This document shows positions 51,309 to 59,982 of a stretch of DNA of 64,000 nt, piece by piece. This DNA is from Streptomyces stelliscabiei (GTDB lineage Bacteria; Actinomycetota; Actinomycetes; Streptomycetales; Streptomycetaceae). Under the pieces are notes generated by a model that searched no databases, was not told the origin of the DNA, and worked only from the letters and a program-made list of their open reading frames with translations. The stretch spans positions 7,502,001 through 7,566,000 of the forward strand of contig NZ_JADBGF010000001.1 in assembly GCF_014873495.1 (NCBI RefSeq), given 5' to 3'. Position 1 is the stretch's first letter, and every line of letters begins with the position of its first letter. Position numbers and translations under genes: made by a program.

Positions 51309-51764
51309 TCAGGAGTGCGGTGCGGCCGACGGACCCGCGGCGGCCGTCCGCTCGGCCAGACCAGGGAAGGCTACGCTCGCGCCCCGCCACCGCACCGCCC
51401 GCACCGCCGCTTCCCGCAGTGCCTCGGCCGCGGCGCTCCGCCGGTCGCCCTCGGATGCCCGGACGAGGTCGGAGTACACACCGGCCACCCGCTCCTCCAG
51501 CTCGGCGGCGAGCCGTTCGGCGGAGCCGGAATCGGTCACCTGGAAGGGCAGCGCGTATCCGGCCGCCGCCACGGCGGGCTCGCCGCCCAGGTCCCGCACC
51601 GCCCGGATGAGCTGGTCCCGGCGGGCCCGGTGCGCGTCGTAGGCCTTCCGCGCCTCGCTCTGCCGCGCCTCACCGATCTTCCCGCCGACGACGCCGTACC
51701 CGTACACCGCCGCGTGCTCGGCCCCGAGCGCCGCCTGGACCGCCTTCAGCTCCCCGTCGCTCAC
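51309..51764 (-). CDS. DUF4439 ferritin-like protein, cytosolic
   Basis: This 151-residue, largely α-helical protein begins ELKAVQAALGAEHAAVYGYGVVGGKI, the typical start of the DUF4439 ferritin-like four-helix bundle. A Glu-His pair (AEHAA) is followed by HRARRDQL in the second helix, the places where ferritin-like proteins hold metal ligands. There is no signal peptide. Its ATG overlaps the stop of the upstream lipoprotein gene (ATGA), so the two are made together and may interact across or at the membrane. Function is unknown. Confidence 0.85.
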   Translation of the reverse strand: MSDGELKAVQAALGAEHAAVYGYGVVGGKIGEARQSEARKAYDAHRARRDQLIRAVRDLGGEPAVAAAGYALPFQVTDSGSAERLAAELEERVAGVYSDLVRASEGDRRSAAAEALREAAVRAVRWRGASVAFPGLAERTAAAGPSAAPHS

Positions 51765-52324
51765 TTCGCACCCTCCGTCAGCATGTACGCGTGCCCGGCC
51801 CCCGCCGCCGCCACGGAAGCCATCAGCCGCGCCACCTCGCCCGGCACCTCCAGCAACGCCCTGGCCCGCCGGTCGGCGAGCTTCCGCTCGGCGGCGGCCA
51901 GCCCGGCGAGGGCGGCCCCGGGGTCCTCGGGCACGGGCGAGGGGGACGCCGACGCGGAGGGCGAGCCGGAAGCAGAGGCGGACGGAGAAGCGGAGGCCTT
52001 GTCCGTGCCCGCCTTCCCGGCACCCGCCGCCTTTCCGTCCCCGAACGCCTTGGCGTGCCGGACGACCTCCGCCCGCAGGGGTGTCAGCAGCGCCGCCAGA
52101 TCGGGATGCGCGGCGACGACGGCGTCGTACCGCTCGACGAGCGCCTCGCTGTCCCGGGCGACACGTGCGCGTGCCCGCTCCACGGCCGACGGACCGCCCC
52201 CGGCGACGTCCGACCCCTCACCTCCGGACGAGCACCCCGCGAGCAGGCCCGCACCGGCGGCCCCGACGAGCAAACTCCTTCTGCGCGGCCCCGACAGGGC
52301 ACGCGACGGCAGGCTGAACGACAC
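51761..52324 (-). CDS. Lipoprotein with DUF4439-like C-terminal region
   Basis: This 187-residue protein starts at GTG 52324 (AGGA upstream); the frame extends 51 codons further, but without protein-like sequence. The signal has an RRRSLL Tat-like motif and a lipobox (LAGC, Cys31). A helical region (VERARARVARDSEALVERYDAVVAAHPDL) and a Ser/Ala/Pro repeat linker (SASPSASASGSPSASASPSP) follow, then a helix pair ending AGAGHAYMLTEGAK. It seems to be the surface-anchored partner of the cytosolic DUF4439 protein, with which it overlaps by 4 bp. Confidence 0.83.
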   Translation of the reverse strand: MSFSLPSRALSGPRRRSLLVGAAGAGLLAGCSSGGEGSDVAGGGPSAVERARARVARDSEALVERYDAVVAAHPDLAALLTPLRAEVVRHAKAFGDGKAAGAGKAGTDKASASPSASASGSPSASASPSPVPEDPGAALAGLAAAERKLADRRARALLEVPGEVARLMASVAAAGAGHAYMLTEGAK

Positions 52325-52581
52325 AGCAGACGTCCTAGGGAGGTCGTACGAACAAAGAAGCGGTGCGATCACGGTACCCGCGCATGTGATCCAAGGTCGC
52401 CACCAGCGCGCCCCAAAGGGGGACGGGGAACCGCGCGGCGGGCCGCACCCCATCCGCGCCCGCCCTCCCGCGGCCACCGTCCGGGGCCGGAGGCGGACGG
52501 CAACACCCCAGTGGAGCGGCTACCCTTTGACCTGACACGCGCCCTACCCACAACAGCACACGCGGCCGAGGAGTCACCCGG

Positions 52582-53091
52582 ATGAGCACCACCCAGAGCG
52601 AGAGGCTGCGAGAACTGCTGGAACCGCTCGTACGCTCCCAGGGCCTCGATCTCGAAGAGATCGCAGTGGACTCGGTCGGACGCAAGCGGGTGCTGCGCGT
52701 GGTCGTCGACTCGGACGAGGGCGCGGATCTGGACGCGGTCGCCGACGTCAGCCGCGCGATCTCGGCCGCGCTGGACGAGACGGACGCGATGGGCCAGTCG
52801 GAGTACACCCTGGAGGTCGGGACGCCGGGCGCCGAGCGCGCCCTCACCGAGCACCGCCACTACCGGCGTGCCGTGGACCGGCTGGTGAAGTTCACGCTCC
52901 GCGAGGACGGGGAACTGATCGCCAGAATCCTGACCGTGGACGACGACGGCCTCGACCTCGAAGTACCCGGTGTGAAGGGCCGCAAGGCCACCACCCGCCG
53001 GCTCGCCTTCGACGAGATCGACAAGGCCCGTGTCCAGGTCGAGTTCAACCGCAAGGACAAGAAGGACATGACGGAAGAGGAGGAGGCGTAG
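52582..53091 (+). CDS. rimP: Ribosome maturation factor RimP
   Basis: This 169-residue protein is needed for assembly of the 30S subunit. The N-terminal αβ domain contains VRSQGLDLEEIAVDSVGRKRVLRVVVDSDEG, and the C-terminal Sm-like barrel contains YRRAVDRLVKFTLREDGELIARI. It is the first gene of the conserved rimP–nusA–infB cluster and ends 2 bp before the nusA start. A highly acidic tail (MTEEEEA) closes the protein. Its promoter should lie between it and the divergent lipoprotein gene. Confidence 0.96.
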   Translation: MSTTQSERLRELLEPLVRSQGLDLEEIAVDSVGRKRVLRVVVDSDEGADLDAVADVSRAISAALDETDAMGQSEYTLEVGTPGAERALTEHRHYRRAVDRLVKFTLREDGELIARILTVDDDGLDLEVPGVKGRKATTRRLAFDEIDKARVQVEFNRKDKKDMTEEEEA

Positions 53092-53093
53092 CC

Positions 53094-54080
53094 GTGGACA
53101 TCGACATGAGCGCCCTGCGGGGCTTGGTACGGGAGAAGGAGATCTCCTTCGACCTGCTCGTCGAGGCGATCGAGGCGGCCCTCCTCATCGCCTACCACCG
53201 CACCGAGGGAAGCCGCCGTCACGCGCGCGTGGAGCTCAACCGGGAGACCGGCCATGTGACCGTGTGGGCGAAGGAGGACCCCGAGGACCTGGAGGAGGGG
53301 CAGGAGGCGCGCGCGTTCGACGACACCCCGTCGGACTTCGGGCGCATCGCCGCCACCACCGCCAAACAGGTGATCCTGCAGCGGCTGCGGGACGCGGAGG
53401 ACGACGCGACGCTCGGCGAGTACGCGGGGCGCGAGGGCGACATCGTCACCGGTGTGGTCCAGCAGGGCCGTGACCCGAAGAACGTCCTCGTCGACATCGG
53501 CAAGCTGGAGGCCATCCTGCCGGTGCAGGAGCAGGTCCCGGGCGAGACGTACCAGCACGGCATGCGGCTGCGGTCGTACGTCGTGCGGGTGGCGAAGGGC
53601 GTGCGCGGTCCCTCCGTGACGCTCTCCCGCACCCACCCCAGCCTGGTGAAGAAGCTCTTCGCGCTGGAGGTGCCGGAGATCGCCGACGGGTCCGTCGAGA
53701 TCGCCGCGATCGCCCGCGAGGCCGGTCACCGCACGAAGATCGCCGTCCGCTCCACCCGCAGCGGCCTGAACGCCAAGGGCGCCTGCATCGGCCCGATGGG
53801 CGGCCGGGTGCGCAACGTCATGGGCGAGCTGAACGGCGAGAAGATCGACATCGTCGACTGGTCGGACGATCCGGCGGAGATGGTGGCGAACGCGCTCTCC
53901 CCGGCCCGGGTCTCCAAGGTCGAGGTGGTGGACCTCGCGGCCCGCTCCGCGCGGGTGACGGTGCCCGACTACCAGCTGTCGCTGGCGATCGGCAAGGAGG
54001 GCCAGAACGCCCGCCTCGCCGCCCGTCTCACCGGCTGGCGGATCGACATCCGGCCGGACACCGAGCAGCCGTCGGAGTAA
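53094..54080 (+). CDS. nusA: Transcription elongation/termination factor NusA
   Basis: This 328-residue protein starts at GTG 53094, two bases after rimP. The N-terminal RNA-polymerase-binding domain (about residues 1–115), the S1 domain (YAGREGDIVTGVVQQGRDPKNVLVDIG, about 118–190), and two KH domains (APCIGPMGGRVRNVMGEL-like GACIGPMGGRVRNVM, and LAIGKEGQNARLAARLTGW) are all visible. As in other actinobacteria, the C-terminal acidic repeats of the E. coli protein are missing. It binds polymerase and nascent RNA. Confidence 0.97.
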   Translation: MDIDMSALRGLVREKEISFDLLVEAIEAALLIAYHRTEGSRRHARVELNRETGHVTVWAKEDPEDLEEGQEARAFDDTPSDFGRIAATTAKQVILQRLRDAEDDATLGEYAGREGDIVTGVVQQGRDPKNVLVDIGKLEAILPVQEQVPGETYQHGMRLRSYVVRVAKGVRGPSVTLSRTHPSLVKKLFALEVPEIADGSVEIAAIAREAGHRTKIAVRSTRSGLNAKGACIGPMGGRVRNVMGELNGEKIDIVDWSDDPAEMVANALSPARVSKVEVVDLAARSARVTVPDYQLSLAIGKEGQNARLAARLTGWRIDIRPDTEQPSE

Positions 54081-54228
54081 TCACCCGATCGGACGTCCGA
54101 ACGGGTCACCCGGGAACACTCCGGGGGCCGGGGAACAGATCCAAGCCGCATGTCGTTTGGATCACGACAACAACCGTTCGATTTTTGCCCCCAAGGGGTG
54201 AGGTCGGTGCGGGGAGGTAGACTTAGCA

Positions 54229-54525
54229 GTGTCTGGCCGGACGCACGCCCGCGCATGCCCTGAACGCACCTGTGTGGGGTGCAGGCGGCGATCGGCCAAG
54301 ACCGAACTGCTGCGGGTCGTGGCGATCGAGGACGAATGCGTCCCCGATCATCGCGGTACGCTGCCCGGCCGGGGTGCGTACCTGCACCCCGCCCAGGTCT
54401 GTCTCGACCTGGCGGTACGCCGCCGGGCGTTCACGCGGGCGCTGCGTGCCCCGGGAGCGCTCGACACAAAGGCGTTGCGCCGATACGTGGAGCAGACAAC
54501 AGTTGCCGAGCAGGCAACACCGTAA
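54229..54525 (+). CDS. ylxR: YlxR family RNA-binding protein (DUF448)
   Basis: This 98-residue basic protein has the YlxR motifs ERTCVGCRRRSAKTELLRVV and LPGRGAYLHP. The pair CVGC and a later Cys (AQVCLD) could coordinate metal. The family is linked to the nusA–infB operon and thought to bind RNA or the RNase P/ribosome system. The start is GTG 54229, with GGGGAGG 11 nt upstream. It lies 148 bp behind nusA, a wide gap for this operon. Confidence 0.9.
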   Translation: MSGRTHARACPERTCVGCRRRSAKTELLRVVAIEDECVPDHRGTLPGRGAYLHPAQVCLDLAVRRRAFTRALRAPGALDTKALRRYVEQTTVAEQATP

Positions 54526-54672
54526 GACGCGTCGCGCGGAACCTCCGTGCGGCCCTGGTACCCCGCGAGTTGGAAGTAGGTCGAGATTGCGATGAGCACT
54601 CGATGAGCACGCGATGAGTACGCCCATGAAGTAGCGACGGTCCGGACGCACCCGGACCTAAAAAGGAGCGAA

Positions 54673-57600
54673 GTGGCTAAGGTCCGGGTATACGAACTCG
54701 CCAAGGAGTTCGGGGTTGAGAGCAAGGTCGTCATGGCCAAGCTCCAAGAGCTCGGTGAATTCGTCCGTTCGGCGTCCTCGACGATCGAGGCGCCCGTTGT
54801 ACGCAAACTGACTGACGCCCTCCAGCAGGGCAGCGGCGGCGGCAAGCCCGCGCCGCGCAAGGCCGCCCCGGCTCGTCCGGCGGCCCCCTCTCCCGCGCAG
54901 GCCGCGCGTCCGGCCGCCCCGCGCCCGGGTCCGGCAGCGCCGAAGCCCCCCGCCGCGGAGAAGCCCGCCGCGTCGGCTCCGGCCCCGGGTCCGCGCCCGC
55001 TGCCCGGTCCCAAGCCGCCGACGCCGAAGCCCGCTCCGGCCTCCCCGGCCCCGAGCGTGCCCGAGTTCCAGGCGCCCCCGTCGGCTCCGGCCGCCGCCGC
55101 CTCCGCCCCGTCCGCTCCGCGTCCGGGCGCCCGTCCCGGTCCGGCGGCGCCGCGTCCCGGTGGTCAGCGTCCGGGTGGTCCCGGCCAGGATCGTCAGGAC
55201 CGTGGTGACCGCGGTCAGGGCCAGCGTCCCGGCGGCCAGCGTTCCGAGCGCCCCGGTGGCGCCGGCGCGCCCAAGCCGGGCGGTGCCCGTCCGGCCGGTC
55301 CGCGTCCGGGCAACAACCCCTTCACCTCCGGTGGCTCGACCGGTATGGGACGCCCGCAGGCGCCCCGTCCGGGCGGCGCTCCGCGTCCCGGCGGCCCCGG
55401 TGGCGCCCAGGGCGGCGGTCCGCGTCCGCAGGCTCCCGGCCAGGCTCCCCGCCCCCAGGGCGGTCCCGGTGGCGCTCCGCGTCCCCAGGGCGGTCCGGGC
55501 GGTGCCCGTCCCACTCCGGGCGGCATGCCCCGTCCGCAGGCGCCCCGTCCCGGCGGCGGCCCCGGCGGCAACCGTCCCAACCCCGGCATGATGCCGCAGC
55601 GTCCGGCTGCCGGCCCGCGTCCCGGCGGCGGTGGCCCCGGCGGCCGCGGTCCCGGTGGCGGCGGCGGTCGTCCCGGCGGTCCCGGTGGCGGCGGCGGTCG
55701 TCCCGGTGGCGGCGGCGGCTTCGCCGGCCGTCCCGGTGGCGGCGGCGGCTTCGCCGGCCGTCCGGGCGGTCCCGGTGGCGCCGGTGGCGGTGGCGGTTTC
55801 GCCGGTCGTCCCGGTGGTCCCGGTGGCGGCGGCGGTCGTCCCGGCTTCGGTGGCCGTCCCGGTGGTCCGGGTGCCCGTGGTGGCACGCAGGGCGCCTTCG
55901 GCCGTCCCGGTGGTCCCGCGCGTCGTGGTCGCAAGTCGAAGCGGCAGAGGCGCCAGGAGTACGAGGCCATGCAGGCCCCGTCGGTCGGCGGCGTGATGCT
56001 GCCTCGCGGCAACGGACAGTCCGTCCGCCTGTCGCGCGGTGCGTCGCTCACCGACTTCGCCGAGAAGATCGGCGCCAACCCGGCATCGCTCGTCGGCGTG
56101 ATGATGAACCTCGGCGAGATGGTCACTGCCACGCAGTCCGTCTCCGACGAGACGCTGAAGCTCCTCGCGGACGAGATGAACTTCATCCTCGAGATCGTCA
56201 GCCCGGAGGAGGAGGACCGCGAGCTGCTCGAGTCCTTCGACATCGAGTTCGGCGAGGACGAGGGCGACGAGGAAGACCTGGTGGTCCGTCCGCCCGTCGT
56301 CACCGTCATGGGTCACGTCGACCACGGTAAGACCCGCCTTCTCGACACCATCCGCAAGACGAACGTCGTCGCGGGCGAGGCCGGCGGTATCACGCAGCAC
56401 ATCGGCGCGTACCAGGTCGCGACCCAGGTCAACGACGAAGAGCGCAGGATCACCTTCATCGACACCCCGGGTCACGAGGCGTTCACCGCCATGCGTGCCC
56501 GTGGTGCGAAGTCGACCGACATCGCGATCCTCGTGGTGGCGGCCAACGACGGTGTGATGCCCCAGACGATCGAGGCGCTGAACCACGCCAAGGCGGCCGA
56601 CGTGCCGATCGTGGTCGCGGTCAACAAGATCGACGTCGAGGGCGCCGACCCGACCAAGGTGCGCGGTCAGCTCACCGAGTTCGGTCTGGTGGCCGAGGAG
56701 TACGGCGGCGACACGATGTTCGTCGACATCTCCGCCAAGCAGGGGCTGAACATCGACTCCCTGCTGGAGGCCGTGGTCCTGACCGCGGACGCCTCGCTCG
56801 ACCTGCGGGCCAACCCGGAGCAGGACGCGCAGGGCATCGCGATCGAGTCCCACCTCGACCGCGGCCGCGGTGCCGTCTCCACCGTCCTCGTCCAGCGCGG
56901 CACGCTGCGCATCGGCGACACGATGGTGGTCGGCGACGCGTACGGCCGAGTCCGGGCGATGCTCGACGACAACGGCAACAACGTCGAGGAAGCGGGTCCG
57001 TCGACCCCCGTCCTGGTCCTGGGTCTCACCAACGTCCCCGGCGCCGGCGACAACTTCCTGGTCGTCGACGAGGACCGCACGGCACGTCAGATCGCCGAGA
57101 AGCGCGCGGCGCGTGAGCGCAACGCCAACTTCGCCCGGCGTGGAGTCCGGTTCTCCCTGGAGAACCTGGACGAGGCCCTCAAGGCCGGTCTGGTGCAGGA
57201 ACTCAACCTCATCATCAAGGGCGACGCGTCCGGTTCGGTGGAGGCTCTCGAGTCCTCACTGCTCCAGCTCGACGTCGGCGACGAGGTCGACATCCGTGTC
57301 CTGCACCGCGGTGTGGGTGCGGTCACCGAGTCCGACATCAACCTGGCGACCGGCTCGGACGCCATCGTCATCGGCTTCAACGTCCGCGCCGCGGGCCGCG
57401 CACAGCAGATGGCGGAGCGCGAGGGCGTCGACGTCCGGTACTACTCGGTGATCTACCAGGCCATCGAGGAGATCGAGGCGGCCCTCAAGGGCATGCTCAA
57501 GCCGGAGTACGAGGAGGTCGAGCTCGGCACGGCGGAGATCCGCGAGGTCTTCAAGTCGTCCAAGCTGGGCAACATCGCCGGTGTCCTGGTCCGCTCGGGC

Positions 57601-57810
57601 GAGGTCAAGCGCAACACGAAGGCTCGACTCGTCCGCGACGGCAAGGTCATCGCGGAGAACCTCAACATCTCCGGCCTGCGTCGCTTCAAGGACGACGTCA
57701 CCGAGATCCGCGAAGGGTTCGAGGGCGGTATCAACCTCGGCAACTTCAACGACATCAAGATCGACGACGTCATCGCGACCTACGAGATGCGCGAGAAGCC
57801 GCGGTCGTAA
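54673..57810 (+). CDS. infB: Translation initiation factor IF-2
   Basis: This 1045-residue GTPase delivers fMet-tRNA to the 30S subunit. The N-terminus has an IF2N domain (KVRVYELAKEFGVESKVVMAKLQELGEFV). A very long Pro/Gly/Arg-rich, surely disordered region follows (about residues 55–425), then a second IF2N (about 435–500). The G domain has G1 GHVDHGKT at 547–554, DTPGHEAF and NKID. Domains II–IV end with REGFEGGINLGNFNDIKIDDVI. GTG 54673 follows AAGGAG. The disordered region is longer than in most bacteria but typical of Streptomyces. A strong terminator ends the gene. Confidence 0.98.
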   Translation: MAKVRVYELAKEFGVESKVVMAKLQELGEFVRSASSTIEAPVVRKLTDALQQGSGGGKPAPRKAAPARPAAPSPAQAARPAAPRPGPAAPKPPAAEKPAASAPAPGPRPLPGPKPPTPKPAPASPAPSVPEFQAPPSAPAAAASAPSAPRPGARPGPAAPRPGGQRPGGPGQDRQDRGDRGQGQRPGGQRSERPGGAGAPKPGGARPAGPRPGNNPFTSGGSTGMGRPQAPRPGGAPRPGGPGGAQGGGPRPQAPGQAPRPQGGPGGAPRPQGGPGGARPTPGGMPRPQAPRPGGGPGGNRPNPGMMPQRPAAGPRPGGGGPGGRGPGGGGGRPGGPGGGGGRPGGGGGFAGRPGGGGGFAGRPGGPGGAGGGGGFAGRPGGPGGGGGRPGFGGRPGGPGARGGTQGAFGRPGGPARRGRKSKRQRRQEYEAMQAPSVGGVMLPRGNGQSVRLSRGASLTDFAEKIGANPASLVGVMMNLGEMVTATQSVSDETLKLLADEMNFILEIVSPEEEDRELLESFDIEFGEDEGDEEDLVVRPPVVTVMGHVDHGKTRLLDTIRKTNVVAGEAGGITQHIGAYQVATQVNDEERRITFIDTPGHEAFTAMRARGAKSTDIAILVVAANDGVMPQTIEALNHAKAADVPIVVAVNKIDVEGADPTKVRGQLTEFGLVAEEYGGDTMFVDISAKQGLNIDSLLEAVVLTADASLDLRANPEQDAQGIAIESHLDRGRGAVSTVLVQRGTLRIGDTMVVGDAYGRVRAMLDDNGNNVEEAGPSTPVLVLGLTNVPGAGDNFLVVDEDRTARQIAEKRAARERNANFARRGVRFSLENLDEALKAGLVQELNLIIKGDASGSVEALESSLLQLDVGDEVDIRVLHRGVGAVTESDINLATGSDAIVIGFNVRAAGRAQQMAEREGVDVRYYSVIYQAIEEIEAALKGMLKPEYEEVELGTAEIREVFKSSKLGNIAGVLVRSGEVKRNTKARLVRDGKVIAENLNISGLRRFKDDVTEIREGFEGGINLGNFNDIKIDDVIATYEMREKPRS
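55660..55880 (+). repeat. Coding tandem repeats in the disordered region of IF-2
   Basis: The DNA repeats units encoding GGGGGFAGRPGG and GRPGGPGG several times (for example GGCGGCGGCTTCGCCGGCCG at 55710–55729 and again at 55740–55759). The purine/pyrimidine pattern stems from Gly/Arg/Pro codons; it is low-complexity coding sequence likely to vary in copy number between strains. Confidence 0.8.
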
Positions 57811-57826
57811 CCAGCGGTGGTCCATG

Positions 57827-57859
57827 CCGGCCGGGGGTGACCTGTTCACCCCCGGCCGG
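57827..57859 (+). terminator. infB terminator
   Basis: CCGGCCGGGGGTGA (57827–57840) pairs perfectly over 14 bp with 57846–57859, with a 5-nt loop, 17 bp after the infB stop. Genes beyond it (ylxP, rbfA, truB) may depend on read-through or on a promoter in 57860–58006. Confidence 0.85.
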
Positions 57860-58006
57860 TGTGGCCGTTCCTGGGGGCTTCGCCCCCTCGGGCCCCCCGA
57901 ACAATCCCGTCGAGGGTCCGCGCCTTTCGATGTACGGTTCTGATGTTCCCGCCCGCGATGCGGCCGGGCCGTCTATCCCGTACCGGCGGGTGAACCGGAC
58001 ACACAC

Positions 58007-58300
58007 ATGTACGTGGGGACTCTGTCCTTCGATCTCCTGCTCGGCGACGTACGGTCGCTGAAGGAGAAGCGCTCCGTCGTCCGCCCGATCGTGGCCGAGC
58101 TGCACCGCAAGTTCGCGGTGAGCGTGGCGGAGGTCGACCATATGGATCTGCACCGCCGGGCCGTGATCGGGCTGGCGGTGGTGTCGGGTGACACGGGGCA
58201 CCTGACCGACGTACTCGACCGGTGCGAGCGACTGGTCGCGGGGCGTCCCGAGATCGAACTGCTCTCGGTCAGACGGCGGTTGCACGGTGACGACGACTGA
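58007..58300 (+). CDS. ylxP: YlxP family protein (DUF503)
   Basis: This 97-residue protein matches the DUF503 pattern: YVGTLSFDLLLGDVRSLKEKRSVVRPIVAELHRKFAVSVAEVDH, then an aliphatic strand (RAVIGLAVVSGD) and a C-terminal helix. It is usually found between infB and rbfA and is thought to act in ribosome or RNA metabolism. The frame is intact and starts at ATG 58007. It is followed after 60 bp by rbfA. Confidence 0.92.
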   Translation: MYVGTLSFDLLLGDVRSLKEKRSVVRPIVAELHRKFAVSVAEVDHMDLHRRAVIGLAVVSGDTGHLTDVLDRCERLVAGRPEIELLSVRRRLHGDDD

Positions 58301-58360
58301 CCGGTCGCAGAGACCATTCAAGAACCAGCAGTAACGCAGAACGAGCTAGGAGACGGACCA

Positions 58361-58807
58361 GTGGCCGACAACGCGCGTGCCAAGAGGCTGGCGGACCTCA
58401 TCCGAGAGGTGGTGGCCCAGAAGCTGCTGCGCGGGATCAAGGACCCGCGGCTCGGCTCCCACGTCACCATCACGGACACCCGGGTGACCGGCGACCTGCG
58501 GGAGGCGACCGTCTTCTACACGGTGTACGGGGACGACGAGGAGCGGGCGGCCGCCGCCGCGGGGCTGGAGAGCGCCAAGGGCATCCTCCGCTCCGAGGTC
58601 GGCCGTGCGGCCGGTGTGAAGTTCACGCCGTCCCTCACCTTCGTGGCCGACGCCCTCCCGGACACCGCCAAGACCATCGACGACCTCCTCGACAAGGCGC
58701 GCGCCTCGGACGCCCAGGTGCGCGAGACCGCGTCGGGCGCGAAGTACGCCGGTGAGGCCGACCCGTACCGCAAGCCGGAAGACGACGAGGACGACGCCGC
58801 CGAATGA
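58361..58807 (+). CDS. rbfA: 30S ribosome-binding factor RbfA
   Basis: This 148-residue protein has the KH-like fold typical of RbfA (ARAKRLADLIREVVAQKLLRGIKDPRLG … VTITDTRVTGDLREATVFYTVYGD). It helps 16S rRNA 5'-end maturation and 30S assembly. GTG 58361 is preceded by a GGAG site. An acidic tail (PEDDEDDAAE) ends the protein, and its stop overlaps the truB ATG (ATGA). Confidence 0.96.
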   Translation: MADNARAKRLADLIREVVAQKLLRGIKDPRLGSHVTITDTRVTGDLREATVFYTVYGDDEERAAAAAGLESAKGILRSEVGRAAGVKFTPSLTFVADALPDTAKTIDDLLDKARASDAQVRETASGAKYAGEADPYRKPEDDEDDAAE

Positions 58808-59718
58808 CCGAGCAGCGCCAGAAGAACACCACGCCCGACGGCCTTGTCATCGTCGACAAGCCGTCGGGCTTCACTTCGCACGACGTCGTCGCCAAGATGC
58901 GCGGCATCGCCCGGACCCGGCGGGTCGGGCACGCGGGGACGCTCGACCCCATGGCCACCGGGGTCCTCGTCCTGGGGGTGGAGAGGGCGACCAAGCTGCT
59001 CGGTCACCTCGCGCTCACCGAGAAGGAGTACCTCGGGACCGTCAGGCTCGGGCAGACGACGGTCACCGACGACGCCGAGGGCGAGATCACGGCGTCGGTC
59101 GACGCGTCGAAGGTCACCCGCGAAGCCGTCGACGCCGGAGTCGCGGAGTTGACCGGACGGATCATGCAGGTGCCGTCCAAGGTCAGCGCCATCAAGATCG
59201 ACGGCGTGCGGTCCTACAAGCGGGCCCGGGACGGCGAGGACTTCGAGATTCCCGCCCGGCCCGTCACCATCTCCTCCTTCGCCGTGTACGACGTCCGGGA
59301 CGCCGTCGCCGAGGACGGCACCCCGGTGCTCGACCTCGTGGTGTCGGTGGTGTGCTCCTCCGGGACGTACATCCGCGCCCTGGCCCGCGACCTGGGCGCC
59401 GGGCTCGGTGTCGGCGGCCACCTCACCGCGCTGCGCCGCACCCGCGTGGGGCCGTACAAGCTGGACTCCGCGCGGACCCTCGACCAGCTCCAGCAGGAGC
59501 TGACCGTGATGCCGGTCGCCGAGGCCGCCGGCGCCGCGTTCCCCCGCTGGGACGTGGACGACAGGCGGGCGGGGCTGCTCCTGAACGGGGTGCGGCTGGA
59601 GATGCCCGAGGAGTACGCCGAGCGCGGGGCCGTCGCCGTCTTCGACCCCGCCGGCCGCTTCCTGGCCCTGGTGGAGAGCCAGAAGGGCAAGGCCAAGAGC
59701 CTGGCCGTCTTCGGCTGA
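58804..59718 (+). CDS. truB: tRNA pseudouridine-55 synthase
   Basis: This 304-residue enzyme converts U55 of tRNA to pseudouridine. The active-site motif GHAGTLDPMATGVLVLGV holds the catalytic Asp. The N-terminus GLVIVDKPSGFTSHDVV, the KEYLGTVRLG strand, and the CSSGTYIRALARDLG motif are all present. A C-terminal PUA-like domain ends the protein. It is coupled to rbfA and followed by a terminator. Confidence 0.97.
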   Translation: MTEQRQKNTTPDGLVIVDKPSGFTSHDVVAKMRGIARTRRVGHAGTLDPMATGVLVLGVERATKLLGHLALTEKEYLGTVRLGQTTVTDDAEGEITASVDASKVTREAVDAGVAELTGRIMQVPSKVSAIKIDGVRSYKRARDGEDFEIPARPVTISSFAVYDVRDAVAEDGTPVLDLVVSVVCSSGTYIRALARDLGAGLGVGGHLTALRRTRVGPYKLDSARTLDQLQQELTVMPVAEAAGAAFPRWDVDDRRAGLLLNGVRLEMPEEYAERGAVAVFDPAGRFLALVESQKGKAKSLAVFG

Positions 59719-59760
59719 GGGACGCCGCCCCGAGGGGTGCGGGCACCTGTCGGAGCCGAG

Positions 59761-59804
59761 CGTGGAGCGGCGGTCACGGGGACTGCTGTTCCCGCCGCTC
59801 CACG
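59761..59804 (+). terminator. truB terminator
   Basis: CGTGGAGCGGCGG (59761–59773) pairs perfectly over 13 bp with 59792–59804 around an 18-nt loop, followed by a pyrimidine-rich stretch. It separates the core operon from the large NTPase gene. Confidence 0.75.
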
Positions 59805-59982
59805 TTCCCCCCTCGGTTCCCCCACCCAGAGGTGTATCCATCCGCCCGGGGCTATTCACCCCTTCGTGCAGGCGCTCGGAGTGAACCGAGGGAGCGGAAG
59901 GGGGCGCGTTCGCCGCGCGATCTGTTCCGCTGATCTTCACGTGCCTACCGTCGGAACACAGGTACGACGGGGAGGTCAGGAC

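Noticed and set aside
55660..55880. Regularly repeated units that might suggest a CRISPR array
   Set aside because: They are in frame within infB, have no unique spacers, and encode Gly/Arg/Pro repeats.
54658..56853. A 731-codon minus-strand frame rich in Thr/Gly/Ala repeats opposite infB
   Set aside because: The repeats mirror the Gly/Pro/Arg repeats of IF-2 on the opposite strand; there is no start signal or independent gene character.
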